Shown: piece after piece, positions 1 through 7,870 of the stretch
How positions within the stretch are numbered: position 1 is the first letter of the stretch
How the letters are laid out: each line of letters starts with the position of its first letter
Source: Bin87 sp965203195
Lineage (GTDB): Bacteria > Chloroflexota > Dehalococcoidia > Lucifugimonadales > UBA3495
DNA length: 64,000 nucleotides
NCBI GenBank assembly: GCA_965203195.1
Contig: OZ241860.1
Coordinates: 3,472,001 to 3,536,000 of the forward strand
Direction: 5' to 3'
The notes under the pieces: generated by a model
The model's input: only the letters and a program-made list of their open reading frames with translations
Databases searched by the model: none
Told to the model about the DNA's origin: nothing
Translations under genes and position numbers: made by a program

Positions 1-500
1 GGGAAGACGGTGGGCAGGATGGCCTGCTGCATTTTGTTGGCGACGTCCAGCTCGTGTTCCAGGGCGACCAGTCGGTCGCGGGACTGCATGGCTTCGCGCC
101 AGGTTTCCAGGTTGGTGAGGGTGCGTTCGATGGTGACGCGGAGGTCGTCGAAGTCCACGGGTTTGGTGACGAAGTCGAAGGCGCCGCGGTTCATGGCGGC
201 GCGGATGTTTTTCATATCGCCGTAGGCGGAGATGATGACCGACCGGGTGTCGGGGGCGACGTCCGGGATGTGCTCCAGGAGGGCGAGGCCGTCCATTTGG
301 GGCATATTGATGTCGGAGAGGACCATATCGATGTCCTCGTCCTGCCCGAGTTTTTGGAGGGCTTCCACGCCGTTGCGGGCGAAGACGAACTGGTAGCGTC
401 CGGAGCGGATGCTGCGGCGCATCCGCTGGAGGACGAGAGGTTCCAGGTCGGGTTCGTCGTCCACCACCAGGATGCGGTAGGGACCTTGGGTATCCGCCAT
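1..500 (-). CDS. Response regulator, probable SpoIIE/RsbU-type phosphatase (C-terminus cut by window edge)
   Basis: The first 166 codons of a longer gene running off the window start. Translation from ATG at 500 begins MADTQGPYRILVVDDEPDL, a receiver (REC) domain: the acidic pair DDE is near residue 15, the phospho-acceptor Asp lies in MVLSDINMPQMDG, the Ser of VIISAYG is the switch residue and the Lys of VTKPVD is the conserved lysine. After the receiver comes a helical linker ending LDVANKMQQAILP, which closely resembles the linker before SpoIIE/RsbU PP2C phosphatases (ELEIARxIQQSLLP). The visible part supports 'response regulator'; the phosphatase domain is inferred from the linker and from the STAS gene immediately upstream in the same direction. 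Together they would form a partner-switching module that dephosphorylates an anti-sigma antagonist in the cytoplasm. Confidence 0.85.
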   Translation of the reverse strand, partial: MADTQGPYRILVVDDEPDLEPLVLQRMRRSIRSGRYQFVFARNGVEALQKLGQDEDIDMVLSDINMPQMDGLALLEHIPDVAPDTRSVIISAYGDMKNIRAAMNRGAFDFVTKPVDFDDLRVTIERTLTNLETWREAMQSRDRLVALEHELDVANKMQQAILPTVF

Positions 501-571
501 AACTTCCCCCTTGACAGGTTCCCCGCTGTGGCCGTGGGCGGGGTCGGTGTGTTGCCGGGTTGGGCGCCGGT

Positions 572-615
572 GGGCGAGTGGGTGGGGTGGGTGGTGGGGT
601 GGGGCGCGGGTGGGG
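572..615 (+). repeat. G-run cluster with quadruplex potential
   Basis: Between the STAS gene and the response-regulator gene the plus strand carries repeated GGG and GGGG runs separated by one to four bases. More than four closely spaced runs are visible, which meets the usual pattern for a G-quadruplex. The runs are on the non-transcribed-sense side: both flanking genes are on the minus strand, so the mRNA would carry C-runs. It may be only skewed intergenic DNA. Confidence 0.5.
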
Positions 616-635
616 CTGGCGCCGGCAGGGGGCGG

Positions 636-974
636 TTAGCCGGAGAGGGCGGCTACGGCGTCGGACTGGGAGGCGTGGATGTCGATGACGCGGTCGAAGC
701 CGCTGATTTCGAATACCTCGCGGACGGTGCCGGACAATTCGCAGAGGGCGAATTTGGCGTTGCGCCGCTGGAGGGTGCGGGCGGTCTGGAGGATGACGCG
801 GAGGCCCGCCGAGCTGATGTAGGCGAGATCGGCCATATCCAGGACGACGACGGAGTCGCTGGGCTGGATGGTGGCTTCCAGTTCCTCGTAGAACTTCTGG
901 GCGTTGGCGCTGTCGATGCGTTCTACCGCCTTGATGATCAGGGCGCCGTCGTTCCGCTGGGATTGAGTGGTCAT
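636..974 (-). CDS. STAS-domain anti-sigma factor antagonist
   Basis: A 112-residue single STAS domain. The hallmark is VVLDMADLAYISSAGLRVIL around residues 44-62, where the second Ser of the SSAG motif is the position phosphorylated by an anti-sigma kinase in SpoIIAA/RsbV proteins. Length is normal for the family. The ATG at 974 is preceded by GAGG about eight bases upstream. It lies just ahead of the response-regulator/phosphatase gene on the same strand, with a 135-base gap, so the two probably work together: the phosphatase would remove phosphate from this Ser and release a sigma factor or other target from its anti-sigma factor. No anti-sigma kinase is seen in the window. Function as a partner-switch component is well supported; the downstream output is unknown. 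Confidence 0.9.
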   Translation of the reverse strand: MTTQSQRNDGALIIKAVERIDSANAQKFYEELEATIQPSDSVVVLDMADLAYISSAGLRVILQTARTLQRRNAKFALCELSGTVREVFEISGFDRVIDIHASQSDAVAALSG

Positions 975-1070
975 AGCGTTGTCCTCTGAGATTCGTTCTG
1001 CGCGATTGAGATTCAGGGCCGCGGGGGGGAGCGCGCAGGGCTTCCGCTGCGGCGGCTCTACGGATTGCGA

Positions 1071-1157
1071 TGGTGCCGAAGGTCAGACTCGAACTGACAC
1101 GGGATTCTCTCCCACCGGTTTTTGAGACCGACGCGTCTACCATTTCGCCACTTCGGC
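1071..1157 (-). tRNA. tRNA-Leu (anticodon CAA)
   Basis: The minus strand reads GCCGAAG at its 5' end (1157-1151), pairing with CTTCGGC (1081-1075), then discriminator A and an encoded CCA at 1073-1071. The anticodon stem-loop is TCGGT-CTCAAAA-ACCGG with anticodon CAA at plus positions 1122-1124. A long variable arm (GGGAGAGAATCCC) marks a class II tRNA and the T arm GTCAG-TTCGAGT-CTGAC is intact. Length 87 nt. It decodes UUG leucine codons. Confidence 0.96.
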
Positions 1158-1231
1158 GCGGGGGCATTGTAGCACGCAAACGGCGGGGCAAGCGACCGGA
1201 TGGCGGGCGCCCGCACGATTACGCGAAAGCT

Positions 1232-1260
1232 ATTATAATAGCAAAATGCCGCCGGCACAA
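1232..1260 (-). promoter_or_regulatory. Likely promoter of tRNA-Leu
   Basis: On the minus strand a -35 box TTGTGC (1260-1255) is followed by a 17-base spacer and a perfect -10 box TATAAT (1237-1232). The -10 sits in the centre of a perfect 14-base palindrome GCTATTATAATAGC (1229-1242). The predicted start lies about 70 bases before the mature tRNA 5' end, a normal leader length. Confidence 0.6.
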
Positions 1261-1396
1261 CCGGATTTTTGGGCCGGGGAAGGGGCGACCGGGCAAAGGG
1301 GCGACGGAATTGGGCCGGATGCCGGCGGGTAAGGCGAGGCCGGCGGTTGCGCCGGCGGGCCGGGCGTTGTAGGATTGAGCAGCGGGATTGAAACGG

Positions 1397-1480
1397 GCAG
1401 CCCGGTTTATTGAGCAGCCCGGTTCAATTGAGCAACCCGGCTCATTGCGTAGCCCGATTCACGGGCCGCCCGGTTCCGGG
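1397..1480 (+). repeat. Five degenerate 16-18 bp tandem repeats
   Basis: Five head-to-tail units begin at 1397, 1414, 1432, 1449 and 1465. The shared core is GC-A/C-GCCCGGTT followed by a variable tail such as TATTGA or CAATTGA. They lie between tRNA-Leu and the YqeY gene and contain no convincing gene. Copy number and decay suggest a minisatellite. Confidence 0.7.
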
Positions 1481-1570
1481 ATTGATGTCGCGGGGCGGTC
1501 ATTGCCCAACCGGGCGGCGCAAAGCAAGCAAGCAAAAAGCAAGAGAGTTAGCGCAAAAGGCGGCAGTCTG

Positions 1571-2029
1571 ATGGCAACGATTAAAGAGCGGCTGGAAGGG
1601 GACATTCGCGACGCGATGCGCGCCCGGAACCAGGAACGGCTGGATACCCTGCGGTTCCTGAAGAGCCAGATCCAGCTGGTGGAGAAAAATACGCTCAAGG
1701 AGCTGGACGAGTCCGGCGTGGCGGATGTGGTGGCCAAGCAGGCCAAAGACCGGCGGGAAAGCATCCGAATGTTCGGGGAAGGGGGGCGGCCGGATCTGGT
1801 GGCGAAGGAGGAGGCGTCGCTGGCGGTGTTGCAGGAGTATCTGCCGGAGCAGCTGGATGCGGCGGCGCTGGAGGCGCTGGCGCGGCAGGTGATTGCCGAG
1901 GTGGGGGCGGGCGGCCCCGGCGACCGGGGCAAAGTGATGGGGCGGATTATGCCCCAGGCGCGGGGCAAGGCGGACGGCAGCGAGGTGAATGCCATCGTTT
2001 CCCGCCTGCTGGCCGAGGCGGGCGGCTGA
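1571..2029 (+). CDS. yqeY: GatB/YqeY-like protein
   Basis: A 152-residue protein beginning MATIKERLEGDIRDAMRAR, with the typical YqeY features: the AMRAR...RLDTLRFLKSQI helix pair near residues 15-35, the LPEQL loop near residue 95 and the C-terminal region RGKVMGRIMPQARGKADGS. It resembles the C-terminal domain of aspartyl/glutamyl-tRNA amidotransferase subunit B and the free-standing YqeY proteins, thought to bind tRNA. The exact role of YqeY is not established. ATG 1571 is preferred over an in-frame upstream start because family similarity begins there; the upstream bases are tandem repeat. Length matches the family (about 150). Confidence 0.92.
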   Translation: MATIKERLEGDIRDAMRARNQERLDTLRFLKSQIQLVEKNTLKELDESGVADVVAKQAKDRRESIRMFGEGGRPDLVAKEEASLAVLQEYLPEQLDAAALEALARQVIAEVGAGGPGDRGKVMGRIMPQARGKADGSEVNAIVSRLLAEAGG

Positions 2030-2069
2030 CCGCCGGCCCGGTTCCGGCTTGCCCGACCCGGCCCGGCTC

Positions 2070-2106
2070 TGACCCGACCTGCTCTGTCCTGACCTGCTCT
2101 GTTTTG
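2070..2106 (+). repeat. Short tandem repeat before purQ
   Basis: The 12-mer GACCTGCTCTGT occurs twice with a 15-base period, flanked by further CTGACC motifs. It fills most of the gap between the YqeY stop and purQ. It may explain why purQ lacks a clear ribosome-binding site; otherwise nothing is seen in it. Confidence 0.45.
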
Positions 2107-2118
2107 GCCTGACCGGCG

Positions 2119-2853
2119 ATGCGCTTCGCAATTACGGTGTTCCCCGGCACGTGGAGCGATGCCGATTGTCACTATGCGGTCAGCTCCACGCTGGGGCAGG
2201 AGGCCGGGTATGTGTGGCACCGGGAGCGCAGCCTGGCGGGTTATGACGCGGTGATTATTCCCGGCGGCTTTTCGTATGGCGACTACCTGCGGGCCGGCGC
2301 CATTGCCCGCCTGGCGCCGGTGATGGGGGCGGTGCGGGATTTCGCGGCCGCGGGCGGGCTGGTCATCGGCATATGCAACGGGTTTCAGATTCTGTGCGAA
2401 GCGGGCCTGCTGCCCGGGGCGCTGCGGCGCAACGCCCATCTGGAGTACCGCTGCCAGTGGACGCTGCTGCGGACGGAACGGACGGATACGGCCTTCAGCA
2501 GCCGGTGCCGGGCGGGGCAGACGCTGGCGGCGCCGGTGTCGCACGGCGAGGGGAATTACTATGCCGACCCGGCCACGCTGGCGGAGCTGGAGTCGGCGGG
2601 GCGCATCCTGTTTCGCTACTGCGAAGCGGACGGGGCGGTTACGGAGGCCGCCAATCCCAACGGGTCGGTGGGCAATATCGCGGGCATTCTCAACGCCGGG
2701 GGGAATGTGCTGGGGATGATGCCGCACCCGGAACGCAGCTGCGAGGCGCTGCTGGGTTCGGAGGACGGGCAGCTGATTTTCGGGTCGATGATTGACGCCG
2801 TAACGGGGGCCGGGGCCGGCCTGTCGCTGCCGAACCCGTCCGGCGCGGATTAG
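2119..2853 (+). CDS. purQ: Phosphoribosylformylglycinamidine synthase subunit I
   Basis: A 244-residue class I glutamine amidotransferase that supplies ammonia to PurL for FGAM formation in purine synthesis. The nucleophile Cys is in VIGICNGFQILCEAG (about residue 89), the catalytic His and Glu in MMPHPERSCE near the C-terminus, and the oxyanion strand in VIIPGGFSYGDYLRAGA. The N-terminus VFPGTWSDADC fits PurQ rather than other amidotransferases. Length is slightly above small PurQ proteins (about 225). No clear Shine-Dalgarno precedes ATG 2119. purS and purL are not adjacent, so the enzyme's partners are encoded elsewhere. The next gene starts two bases after its stop, implying co-transcription. 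Confidence 0.95.
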   Translation: MRFAITVFPGTWSDADCHYAVSSTLGQEAGYVWHRERSLAGYDAVIIPGGFSYGDYLRAGAIARLAPVMGAVRDFAAAGGLVIGICNGFQILCEAGLLPGALRRNAHLEYRCQWTLLRTERTDTAFSSRCRAGQTLAAPVSHGEGNYYADPATLAELESAGRILFRYCEADGAVTEAANPNGSVGNIAGILNAGGNVLGMMPHPERSCEALLGSEDGQLIFGSMIDAVTGAGAGLSLPNPSGAD

Positions 2854-2855
2854 GG

Positions 2856-3773
2856 ATGCTGCTTTCCATCGGGCTGGCGTGCATTGCCGTGCTGGGGTTT
2901 GGCAGCGCCGCCGTTTTTGCCCGGCTGGGGATGCAGAGCGTACGCCCGATGCCGGGGACGCTGATTTCGCTGGTGTCGTCCACGCTGCTGGCCGGCGGGC
3001 TGGCGGCGGCGTTCAACGGGGCGGAAATCGTGGCGCTGCCGGCCATTGCGATACCGTGGTTTCTGGGCAACGGCATTCTGACTTATATGGGCGGGCGGAC
3101 GCAGCAGTATATCGCCATCAGCCTGATCGGGGCGTCGCGGGTGACGCCGATTGTGGGCGGGGCAGCGCTGTTTGCGGCGATTTACGCCATTGGGCTGACC
3201 CGGCTGGGGGTGGCGGGCTTTGACGAGCGTCTCAACTGGCTCACCGGCGTAGGCACGGTGGTAGTGGTGTCCGGGCTGGCGCTGACGGGCGGCAATTTTC
3301 TGCGGCAGAGCTGGGGACGGGACTGGAAATCGGTGGCCGGGTACGGGCTGGCGCTGACGTCGGCGGCGTGCTACGGGGCGGCGACATTGAGCGGGCGGGT
3401 GCTGTCGGGGCTGTTCGGGTCGCCGCTGATCATGGCGGCGGGCAGTATGCTAATGGCGACGCTGGCGCTGGCGCCCTGGTACGGGAAAGAGGCGGTGGCG
3501 AGGGCGATGGGGGCGCGGCGGGCGTCGTTTTATATGTTTATGGCGGGGCTGACGGCGGCCTGCGCGGTGATGTCGCTGTACTTTGCCATAACCCGGCCCG
3601 GTTCCAGCGTGCTGGTGATCAGCCCGATAGTGTCCTGCAACCCGCTGTTCACGCTGCTGCTGGCGCGGCTGTTTCTGCGGCAAAGTGAACGGGTAACCAG
3701 GGAGTTGGTAGCCGGCACGCTGCTGGCGGTGGGGGGCGTGGGGATGGTCGTAGTGGGCGGCGTGATTTACTGA
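2856..3773 (+). CDS. DMT-superfamily (EamA-type) permease
   Basis: A 305-residue integral membrane protein with about ten hydrophobic segments arranged as two repeats, each resembling an EamA domain (first about residues 1-145, second about 160-300). Features include FGSAAVFARLG in helix 1, the loop motif ISLIGASRVTPIVGG in repeat 1, and ITRPGSSVLVISPIVSCNPLF in the matching place of repeat 2. Such proteins are metabolite exporters or importers of the inner membrane; the substrate cannot be read from the sequence. It starts two bases after purQ. No partner protein is seen. Confidence 0.85.
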   Translation: MLLSIGLACIAVLGFGSAAVFARLGMQSVRPMPGTLISLVSSTLLAGGLAAAFNGAEIVALPAIAIPWFLGNGILTYMGGRTQQYIAISLIGASRVTPIVGGAALFAAIYAIGLTRLGVAGFDERLNWLTGVGTVVVVSGLALTGGNFLRQSWGRDWKSVAGYGLALTSAACYGAATLSGRVLSGLFGSPLIMAAGSMLMATLALAPWYGKEAVARAMGARRASFYMFMAGLTAACAVMSLYFAITRPGSSVLVISPIVSCNPLFTLLLARLFLRQSERVTRELVAGTLLAVGGVGMVVVGGVIY

Positions 3774-3797
3774 CCGGCGGCGGCGTTGGAGCTGGCG

Positions 3798-5378
3798 TCA
3801 GGTGGATGGCCGGCCGCGGCGCAGGGCGCGTCCGGGGAGGGCGCCGGTGTTTGCCCCCTGTTCAATCACCACCTGGCCGTTGACGATGACATATTCAATG
3901 CCCACGGGGTACTGCTTCGGATTGGCCCGGGTGGCGTGGGTTTTGACGGTGTCGGGGTTGAAGGCGACGAGGTCGGCCTTGAAGCCGTCGCGGAGCAGGC
4001 CGCGGTCGGGGATGCCGAGGCGCTGGGCGGGGAAGGAGGTCATTTTGCGGATGGCTTCGGGCAGGCGCAGGTGTTTTTCGGCGCGCACGAATTCGGCCAG
4101 CACGATGGGGAAGCAGCCGTAGGTGCGGGGGTTGGGATACTCGCCGAACAGGATGGCGTCGGAAGCGATCATTCCGTAGGGATGGGACACGAAGGCGTAG
4201 AGGGTCTGGGCGTTGGTGCCCAGTCCGACGGTGCTGATGCCCAGGTTTTCGGAGAGCAGCAGGTCGAACAGGGCGTCGGCGGGATCCTGGCCGCGCATTT
4301 CCGCGATGTCGGTAATCAGGCGGCCGTCGTAGCTGCGGTTTTCGGGGCGGGTGAAGTTGGTCAGCCAGTTGTTTTCCAGCCGGGACGGTGCGATTTCCCG
4401 TTTCATACGGGCGCGGTCGTCGGCGTCCTGCAAGGCGGCGATGAGGCGTTCCGGGCCGCCGTCTTTGGCCCAGTGGGGCAGTCCGATGGTGGGCGTGGTG
4501 CCGGAGTAGGGGTAGGTGTAGCAATCAAAGGTGCAGTCAATGCCCTCGGCGCGGGCGTCCTCCACCAGTTCCAGATGCCCGATATGGCTGCCCACGCCGG
4601 CGGCGCTCTGGCGGTAGTGGGTGAGGTGAACGGGGATGCCGCTGCGCCGGCCGATGGCCACCGCCTCGCGCCAGGGGGCCAGGTAGCCCTGGGACAGCAG
4701 GCTGGCGCGGGTGTGGGTATGGTAGATGCCGCCCAAGGCTGCCGCCGTTTCGGACAGGGCCACCAGTTCGTCCGTATCGGCGTAGGCGCCCGGCGGGTAG
4801 TCCAGGCCGGTGGAGAGGCCCCAGGCGCCTTCCTGCATGGCTTCCCGCACGACGGCCTGCATAGCGGCGATTTGGGCGGCGGTGGCCGGGCACTGCCCCC
4901 AGCCCACGCTCCAGATGCGGACGGGCGAGTTGCCGAGGATGTAGGCGATGTTGACGGCCACGGCGTGGTCGTATTTGCCCAGCAGGTCGGCGACGGCGAG
5001 CCAGTCGGCGGGCATTGGCGGGTAGCCGTTGAGGCCGGCGTCCAGCCAGATGTAGCGATGCAGTTCGTCCTGCGTCTGGAACGGGGCGTGGGAGATGCCG
5101 TCAATGCCCACCAGTTCGGTAGTGACGCCCTGGCGCACTTTGGGGTCGTGATGGGGTTCACCCAGGATGGTAAGGCCGGCGTGGGAGTGGAGGTCAATAA
5201 AGCCGGGGCAGACGACTAGGCCGGCGGCGTCGATGACGCGGGCGGCGTTGCGGCGGAGGTCGGCGTCGTCGCCCCGGTGGATGGTCAGCGCGTCGCCGGC
5301 GATGGCCACGGCGGCGCGGAAGCCGGGGCTGCCGGAGCCGTCAATTATCTGGCCGTTGGCAATCAGCAAGTCAATCAT
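3798..5378 (-). CDS. N-acyl-D-amino-acid deacylase-type amidohydrolase
   Basis: A 526-residue amidohydrolase of the D-aminoacylase/dihydroorotase group. It opens MIDLLIANGQIIDGSG, the small beta-sandwich that starts these enzymes, followed by the metal motif GFIDLHSHAG near residue 65 and GVTTELVGIDGIS near residue 95. In characterised D-aminoacylases the last segment is VVGNCGFS and the Cys is a zinc ligand; here Ile-Asp replaces Asn-Cys. Later His residues in YHTHTRA and VHLTHYRQ fit the remaining metal site, and FGDYPNP-like and SFPAQRLGI segments close the barrel. Start ATG 5378 is chosen because it begins the family N-terminus and has GGAG upstream; an upstream in-frame extension is not supported. 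It is divergent from the glutamine-synthetase-like gene. Substrate uncertain. Confidence 0.85.
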   Translation of the reverse strand: MIDLLIANGQIIDGSGSPGFRAAVAIAGDALTIHRGDDADLRRNAARVIDAAGLVVCPGFIDLHSHAGLTILGEPHHDPKVRQGVTTELVGIDGISHAPFQTQDELHRYIWLDAGLNGYPPMPADWLAVADLLGKYDHAVAVNIAYILGNSPVRIWSVGWGQCPATAAQIAAMQAVVREAMQEGAWGLSTGLDYPPGAYADTDELVALSETAAALGGIYHTHTRASLLSQGYLAPWREAVAIGRRSGIPVHLTHYRQSAAGVGSHIGHLELVEDARAEGIDCTFDCYTYPYSGTTPTIGLPHWAKDGGPERLIAALQDADDRARMKREIAPSRLENNWLTNFTRPENRSYDGRLITDIAEMRGQDPADALFDLLLSENLGISTVGLGTNAQTLYAFVSHPYGMIASDAILFGEYPNPRTYGCFPIVLAEFVRAEKHLRLPEAIRKMTSFPAQRLGIPDRGLLRDGFKADLVAFNPDTVKTHATRANPKQYPVGIEYVIVNGQVVIEQGANTGALPGRALRRGRPST

Positions 5379-5472
5379 AAGAGAGAGGCTCCTTTGGGGG
5401 CGGCGGGTGAGAGCATTGTACAGCGCAGCGCCGGATCTGCGGGATTTTGTCGGGGGCAAGGGCGGCCGGGGG

Positions 5473-5502
5473 TTAGACCGGGCCGCCGCATTGTGCTATA
5501 AA
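5473..5502 (+). promoter_or_regulatory. Promoter of the glutamine-synthetase-like gene
   Basis: A -35 box TTAGAC (5473-5478), an 18-base spacer and a -10 box TATAAA (5497-5502) lie 31 bases before the ATG at 5534. It sits in the intergenic region shared with the divergent amidohydrolase gene. Confidence 0.5.
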
Positions 5503-5533
5503 TTGCCCTGCAAATACATCGGGCGAGGCTGAT

Positions 5534-6904
5534 ATGGACCATAGTGAAATCATCCGGCAGGCAATCATCCGGCGGGCGCAGGACGCGGGCGTGCAGCTGG
5601 CGTCGTTTTTCTACTGCGACAACGGCGGCGTTATCCGGGGCAAGACGACGCACCTGGCGGGGCTGGCGGAACGGCTGAATTCGGGCATCGGGCTGACCAC
5701 GGCGATGCAGGCGATGACCGATCTGGACCGGCTGCTGCCGGTGCCCGGAATGGGGCCGGTGGGGGAGGTGCGGCTGATACCCGATGCCGACACTTTTACC
5801 ATCCTGCCCTATGCCCCCAAACGGGCCCTGATGCTGTCGGATCTGGTAGGCACCGACCGGCAGCCCTGGGACGCCTGCCCGCGGGATTTTCTGAAAAGGA
5901 CGCTGGCGCGCGCCGCCGCAATGGGCATTACTTTCCGGGCGGCAATGGAACCGGAGTGGTATCTGGCGCGTCAGGACGGCGACCGCTTTGTGGCGATGGA
6001 CGAAACGCTGGACAACCACAGCGTCGGCATAACTTTCGCGCAGGATGTTATTGACGATGTGGTGGCGGCGCTGCAAGCACAGGGTTTGCAGGTGGAGCAG
6101 TATTACCCCGAGCTGGGGCATGGACAGCAGGAGTTGAGCATCCGGCACGCGCCGGCGCTGCGCGCCGCCGACAATCATCTGATTTACCGGGAGACGGTGC
6201 GGAATGTGGCCTACCGGCACGGCTGGCTGGCGTCTTTTGCGCCCAAGCCCTTTCCGGATCAGGCGGGCAACGGGTGTCATATTCACTTCAGCGCCTGGGA
6301 CGCCGGCGGCGCGCGCAACCTGTTCTACGATGGCGATGATCCACAGGGCATCAGCGGGCTGGCGTGGCGGTTTATCGGGGGGATAATGGCGCATCTGCCG
6401 GGCCTGATTGCCCTGACCTGTCCGAGCATGAACAGCTACCGGCGGCTGGCGCCGGGCACTTGGAGCTCCCCTTTCGCCTGCTACGGGCCGGACAACCGGG
6501 AGGCGGCGCTGCGGATACCCTCCCCGTTCTGGGGGTCGGAGATGGCGTCCACCAACCTGGAGTTCCGGCCGGCGGATTCCAGCAGCAACCCCTATATCGC
6601 GCTGGGCGGCGTCATTGCTGCCGGGCTGGACGGGGTGGCGCGGGACCTGATGCCGGACGCGGGCCAGTTCACCGATGTTGATCCGGGGCGGCTGCCGGCG
6701 GCGGAACGGGAGCAGCGGGGCATCCGGCGTCTGCCGGCGACGCTGGCGGAGGCCATTGGCGCGCTGGAAGCGGACGCCACGCTTACGGAGGCCATGGGGC
6801 CGGCGCTGGCGACTTCATACCTGGCGGTGCGGCGGTCGGACTGGGAAGTGTTTTCCCAGGAGGATGTCGATTTTGAAATCAGGCATCACTTTTACAAGTA
6901 CTGA
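5534..6904 (+). CDS. Glutamine synthetase family ligase (gamma-glutamyl-amine synthetase-like)
   Basis: A 456-residue type I-like glutamine synthetase fold. Metal/ATP residues are seen in AMEPEWYLA (ExE), LGHGQQELSI, GNGCHIHFS, the NSYRRLAPGTW loop with its Arg, NREAALRIP, and LEFRPADSSSNPYIALG. The N-terminal beta-grasp half is short, as in PuuA-like enzymes that ligate glutamate to amines rather than ammonia. It converts an acid and an amine to an amide with ATP hydrolysis in the cytoplasm. Neighbours (a D-aminoacylase-like amidohydrolase and a carboxymuconolactone-decarboxylase protein) suggest catabolism of a nitrogen-containing compound rather than central nitrogen assimilation; this is inference. 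No adenylylation-site Tyr motif was recognised. Confidence 0.88.
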   Translation: MDHSEIIRQAIIRRAQDAGVQLASFFYCDNGGVIRGKTTHLAGLAERLNSGIGLTTAMQAMTDLDRLLPVPGMGPVGEVRLIPDADTFTILPYAPKRALMLSDLVGTDRQPWDACPRDFLKRTLARAAAMGITFRAAMEPEWYLARQDGDRFVAMDETLDNHSVGITFAQDVIDDVVAALQAQGLQVEQYYPELGHGQQELSIRHAPALRAADNHLIYRETVRNVAYRHGWLASFAPKPFPDQAGNGCHIHFSAWDAGGARNLFYDGDDPQGISGLAWRFIGGIMAHLPGLIALTCPSMNSYRRLAPGTWSSPFACYGPDNREAALRIPSPFWGSEMASTNLEFRPADSSSNPYIALGGVIAAGLDGVARDLMPDAGQFTDVDPGRLPAAEREQRGIRRLPATLAEAIGALEADATLTEAMGPALATSYLAVRRSDWEVFSQEDVDFEIRHHFYKY

Positions 6905-6994
6905 TCGGCCGGGGCCGGCGTCGGGCCGCACACGGCGCCGGCGGCAGCGGTCATTCTCTTTCATCGCAACGAATCGGTCTGTGGAGGCGATATT

Positions 6995-7780
6995 ATGAGT
7001 GAACTGGACGCCCGCTACGAGCGCGGGCAGGAGACGCGCCGGATGTTCGGCGGCGGCGTGATTGGGGGCGGTTCGGCGCCCGGTGCCTGGGAGATGGCGC
7101 CGGATCTGGAACGCATCCTGGGCGAGGCGCTGTTCGGGACAATCTGGCGCCGGCCGGCGCTGACGCCGGTACAGCGGGAGATGATTACCCTGTCCTGCCT
7201 GATTGCGCTGCAACGGGAAAACCAGCTGCGCCGGCATTTGAGCAACGCTCTCAATGTGGGGTTGACGCCGGAGCAGATTGTGGAGGTGATTATTCACGAT
7301 ACCTGGTACGGCGGGGCGCCGGCGGGCATCAACGCGCTGAGCGTGTGCCGGGAGGTGTTTGCGGAACGGGGGGTTGACTTTGCGCCGGCCCGGGTGCATG
7401 ACGCGGGCGAGAGCCCGGATGAGCTGTTCCGGCGGGGCGAGGAGCTGCGGCGGCAGTATATGGGGACGACGGGCGCGGCCCGTCCGGCGCCGCCCACCGC
7501 CGCGGAACGGGAGCTGGGGCGCATCACCGGGGAATACTACTGGGGGGCGACCTGGACGCGTCCGGGGCTGGATTTGCCCAGCCGGTGCCTCTGCACGCTG
7601 ACCTGCCTGGCGGCGCTGGGGCGGGAAGGACCGCTGCGGAGCCACATCCGGGGGGCGCTGAACATCGGCTTTACGCCGGAGCAGGTTATTGAGGTGTTCG
7701 GGCATATGACGCTGTACGCCGGCATACCCTTTGCGCGGGGGGCTATGGACATTGCCAACGAGGTTTTTGCGAACGGGTGA
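6995..7780 (+). CDS. Tandem carboxymuconolactone-decarboxylase (CMD) domain protein
   Basis: A 261-residue protein made of two CMD/AhpD-like domains. Each carries the family pattern of a helix rich in Leu/Cys, then H..NALNVGLTPEQIVEVIIH in domain 1 (about residues 75-105) and H..GALNIGFTPEQVIEVFGH in domain 2 (about 210-240). Single-domain relatives are about 120 residues, so this is an internal duplication or fusion. The domain 2 segment SRCLCTLTC has several Cys but the AhpD CxxC is not clear, so peroxidase activity is not predicted. ATG 6995 follows GGAGG by eight bases. It is downstream of the ligase gene on the same strand with a 90-base gap. Reaction unknown. Confidence 0.85.
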   Translation: MSELDARYERGQETRRMFGGGVIGGGSAPGAWEMAPDLERILGEALFGTIWRRPALTPVQREMITLSCLIALQRENQLRRHLSNALNVGLTPEQIVEVIIHDTWYGGAPAGINALSVCREVFAERGVDFAPARVHDAGESPDELFRRGEELRRQYMGTTGAARPAPPTAAERELGRITGEYYWGATWTRPGLDLPSRCLCTLTCLAALGREGPLRSHIRGALNIGFTPEQVIEVFGHMTLYAGIPFARGAMDIANEVFANG

Positions 7781-7806
7781 ACGCGGGCCGGCGCAGAAAT
7801 CTTGAA

Positions 7807-7843
7807 AATTGCCGGGGCGAAAGGTCATTTCACCCCGGCAATT
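7807..7843. terminator. Strong hairpin between convergent genes
   Basis: AATTGCCGGGG (7807-7817) pairs perfectly with CCCCGGCAATT (7833-7843); an inner GAAA/TTTC pairing extends the stem. It sits between the stops of the CMD gene (7780) and the minus-strand ImmA-like fragment (7871). No T-run follows on either strand, so its action as a bidirectional terminator is likely but not of classic type. Confidence 0.6.
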
Positions 7844-7870
7844 GCATTATCCCCTGGTGTGGCCGACCCG

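Noticed and set aside
1397..1480. CRISPR array
   Set aside because: Units are contiguous, degenerate and 16-18 bp without spacers; no cas genes anywhere in the window.
3786..5219. Plus-strand frame of 477 codons opposite the amidohydrolase
   Set aside because: Complete overlap with a well-defined enzyme; Gly/Val/Asp-rich shadow.
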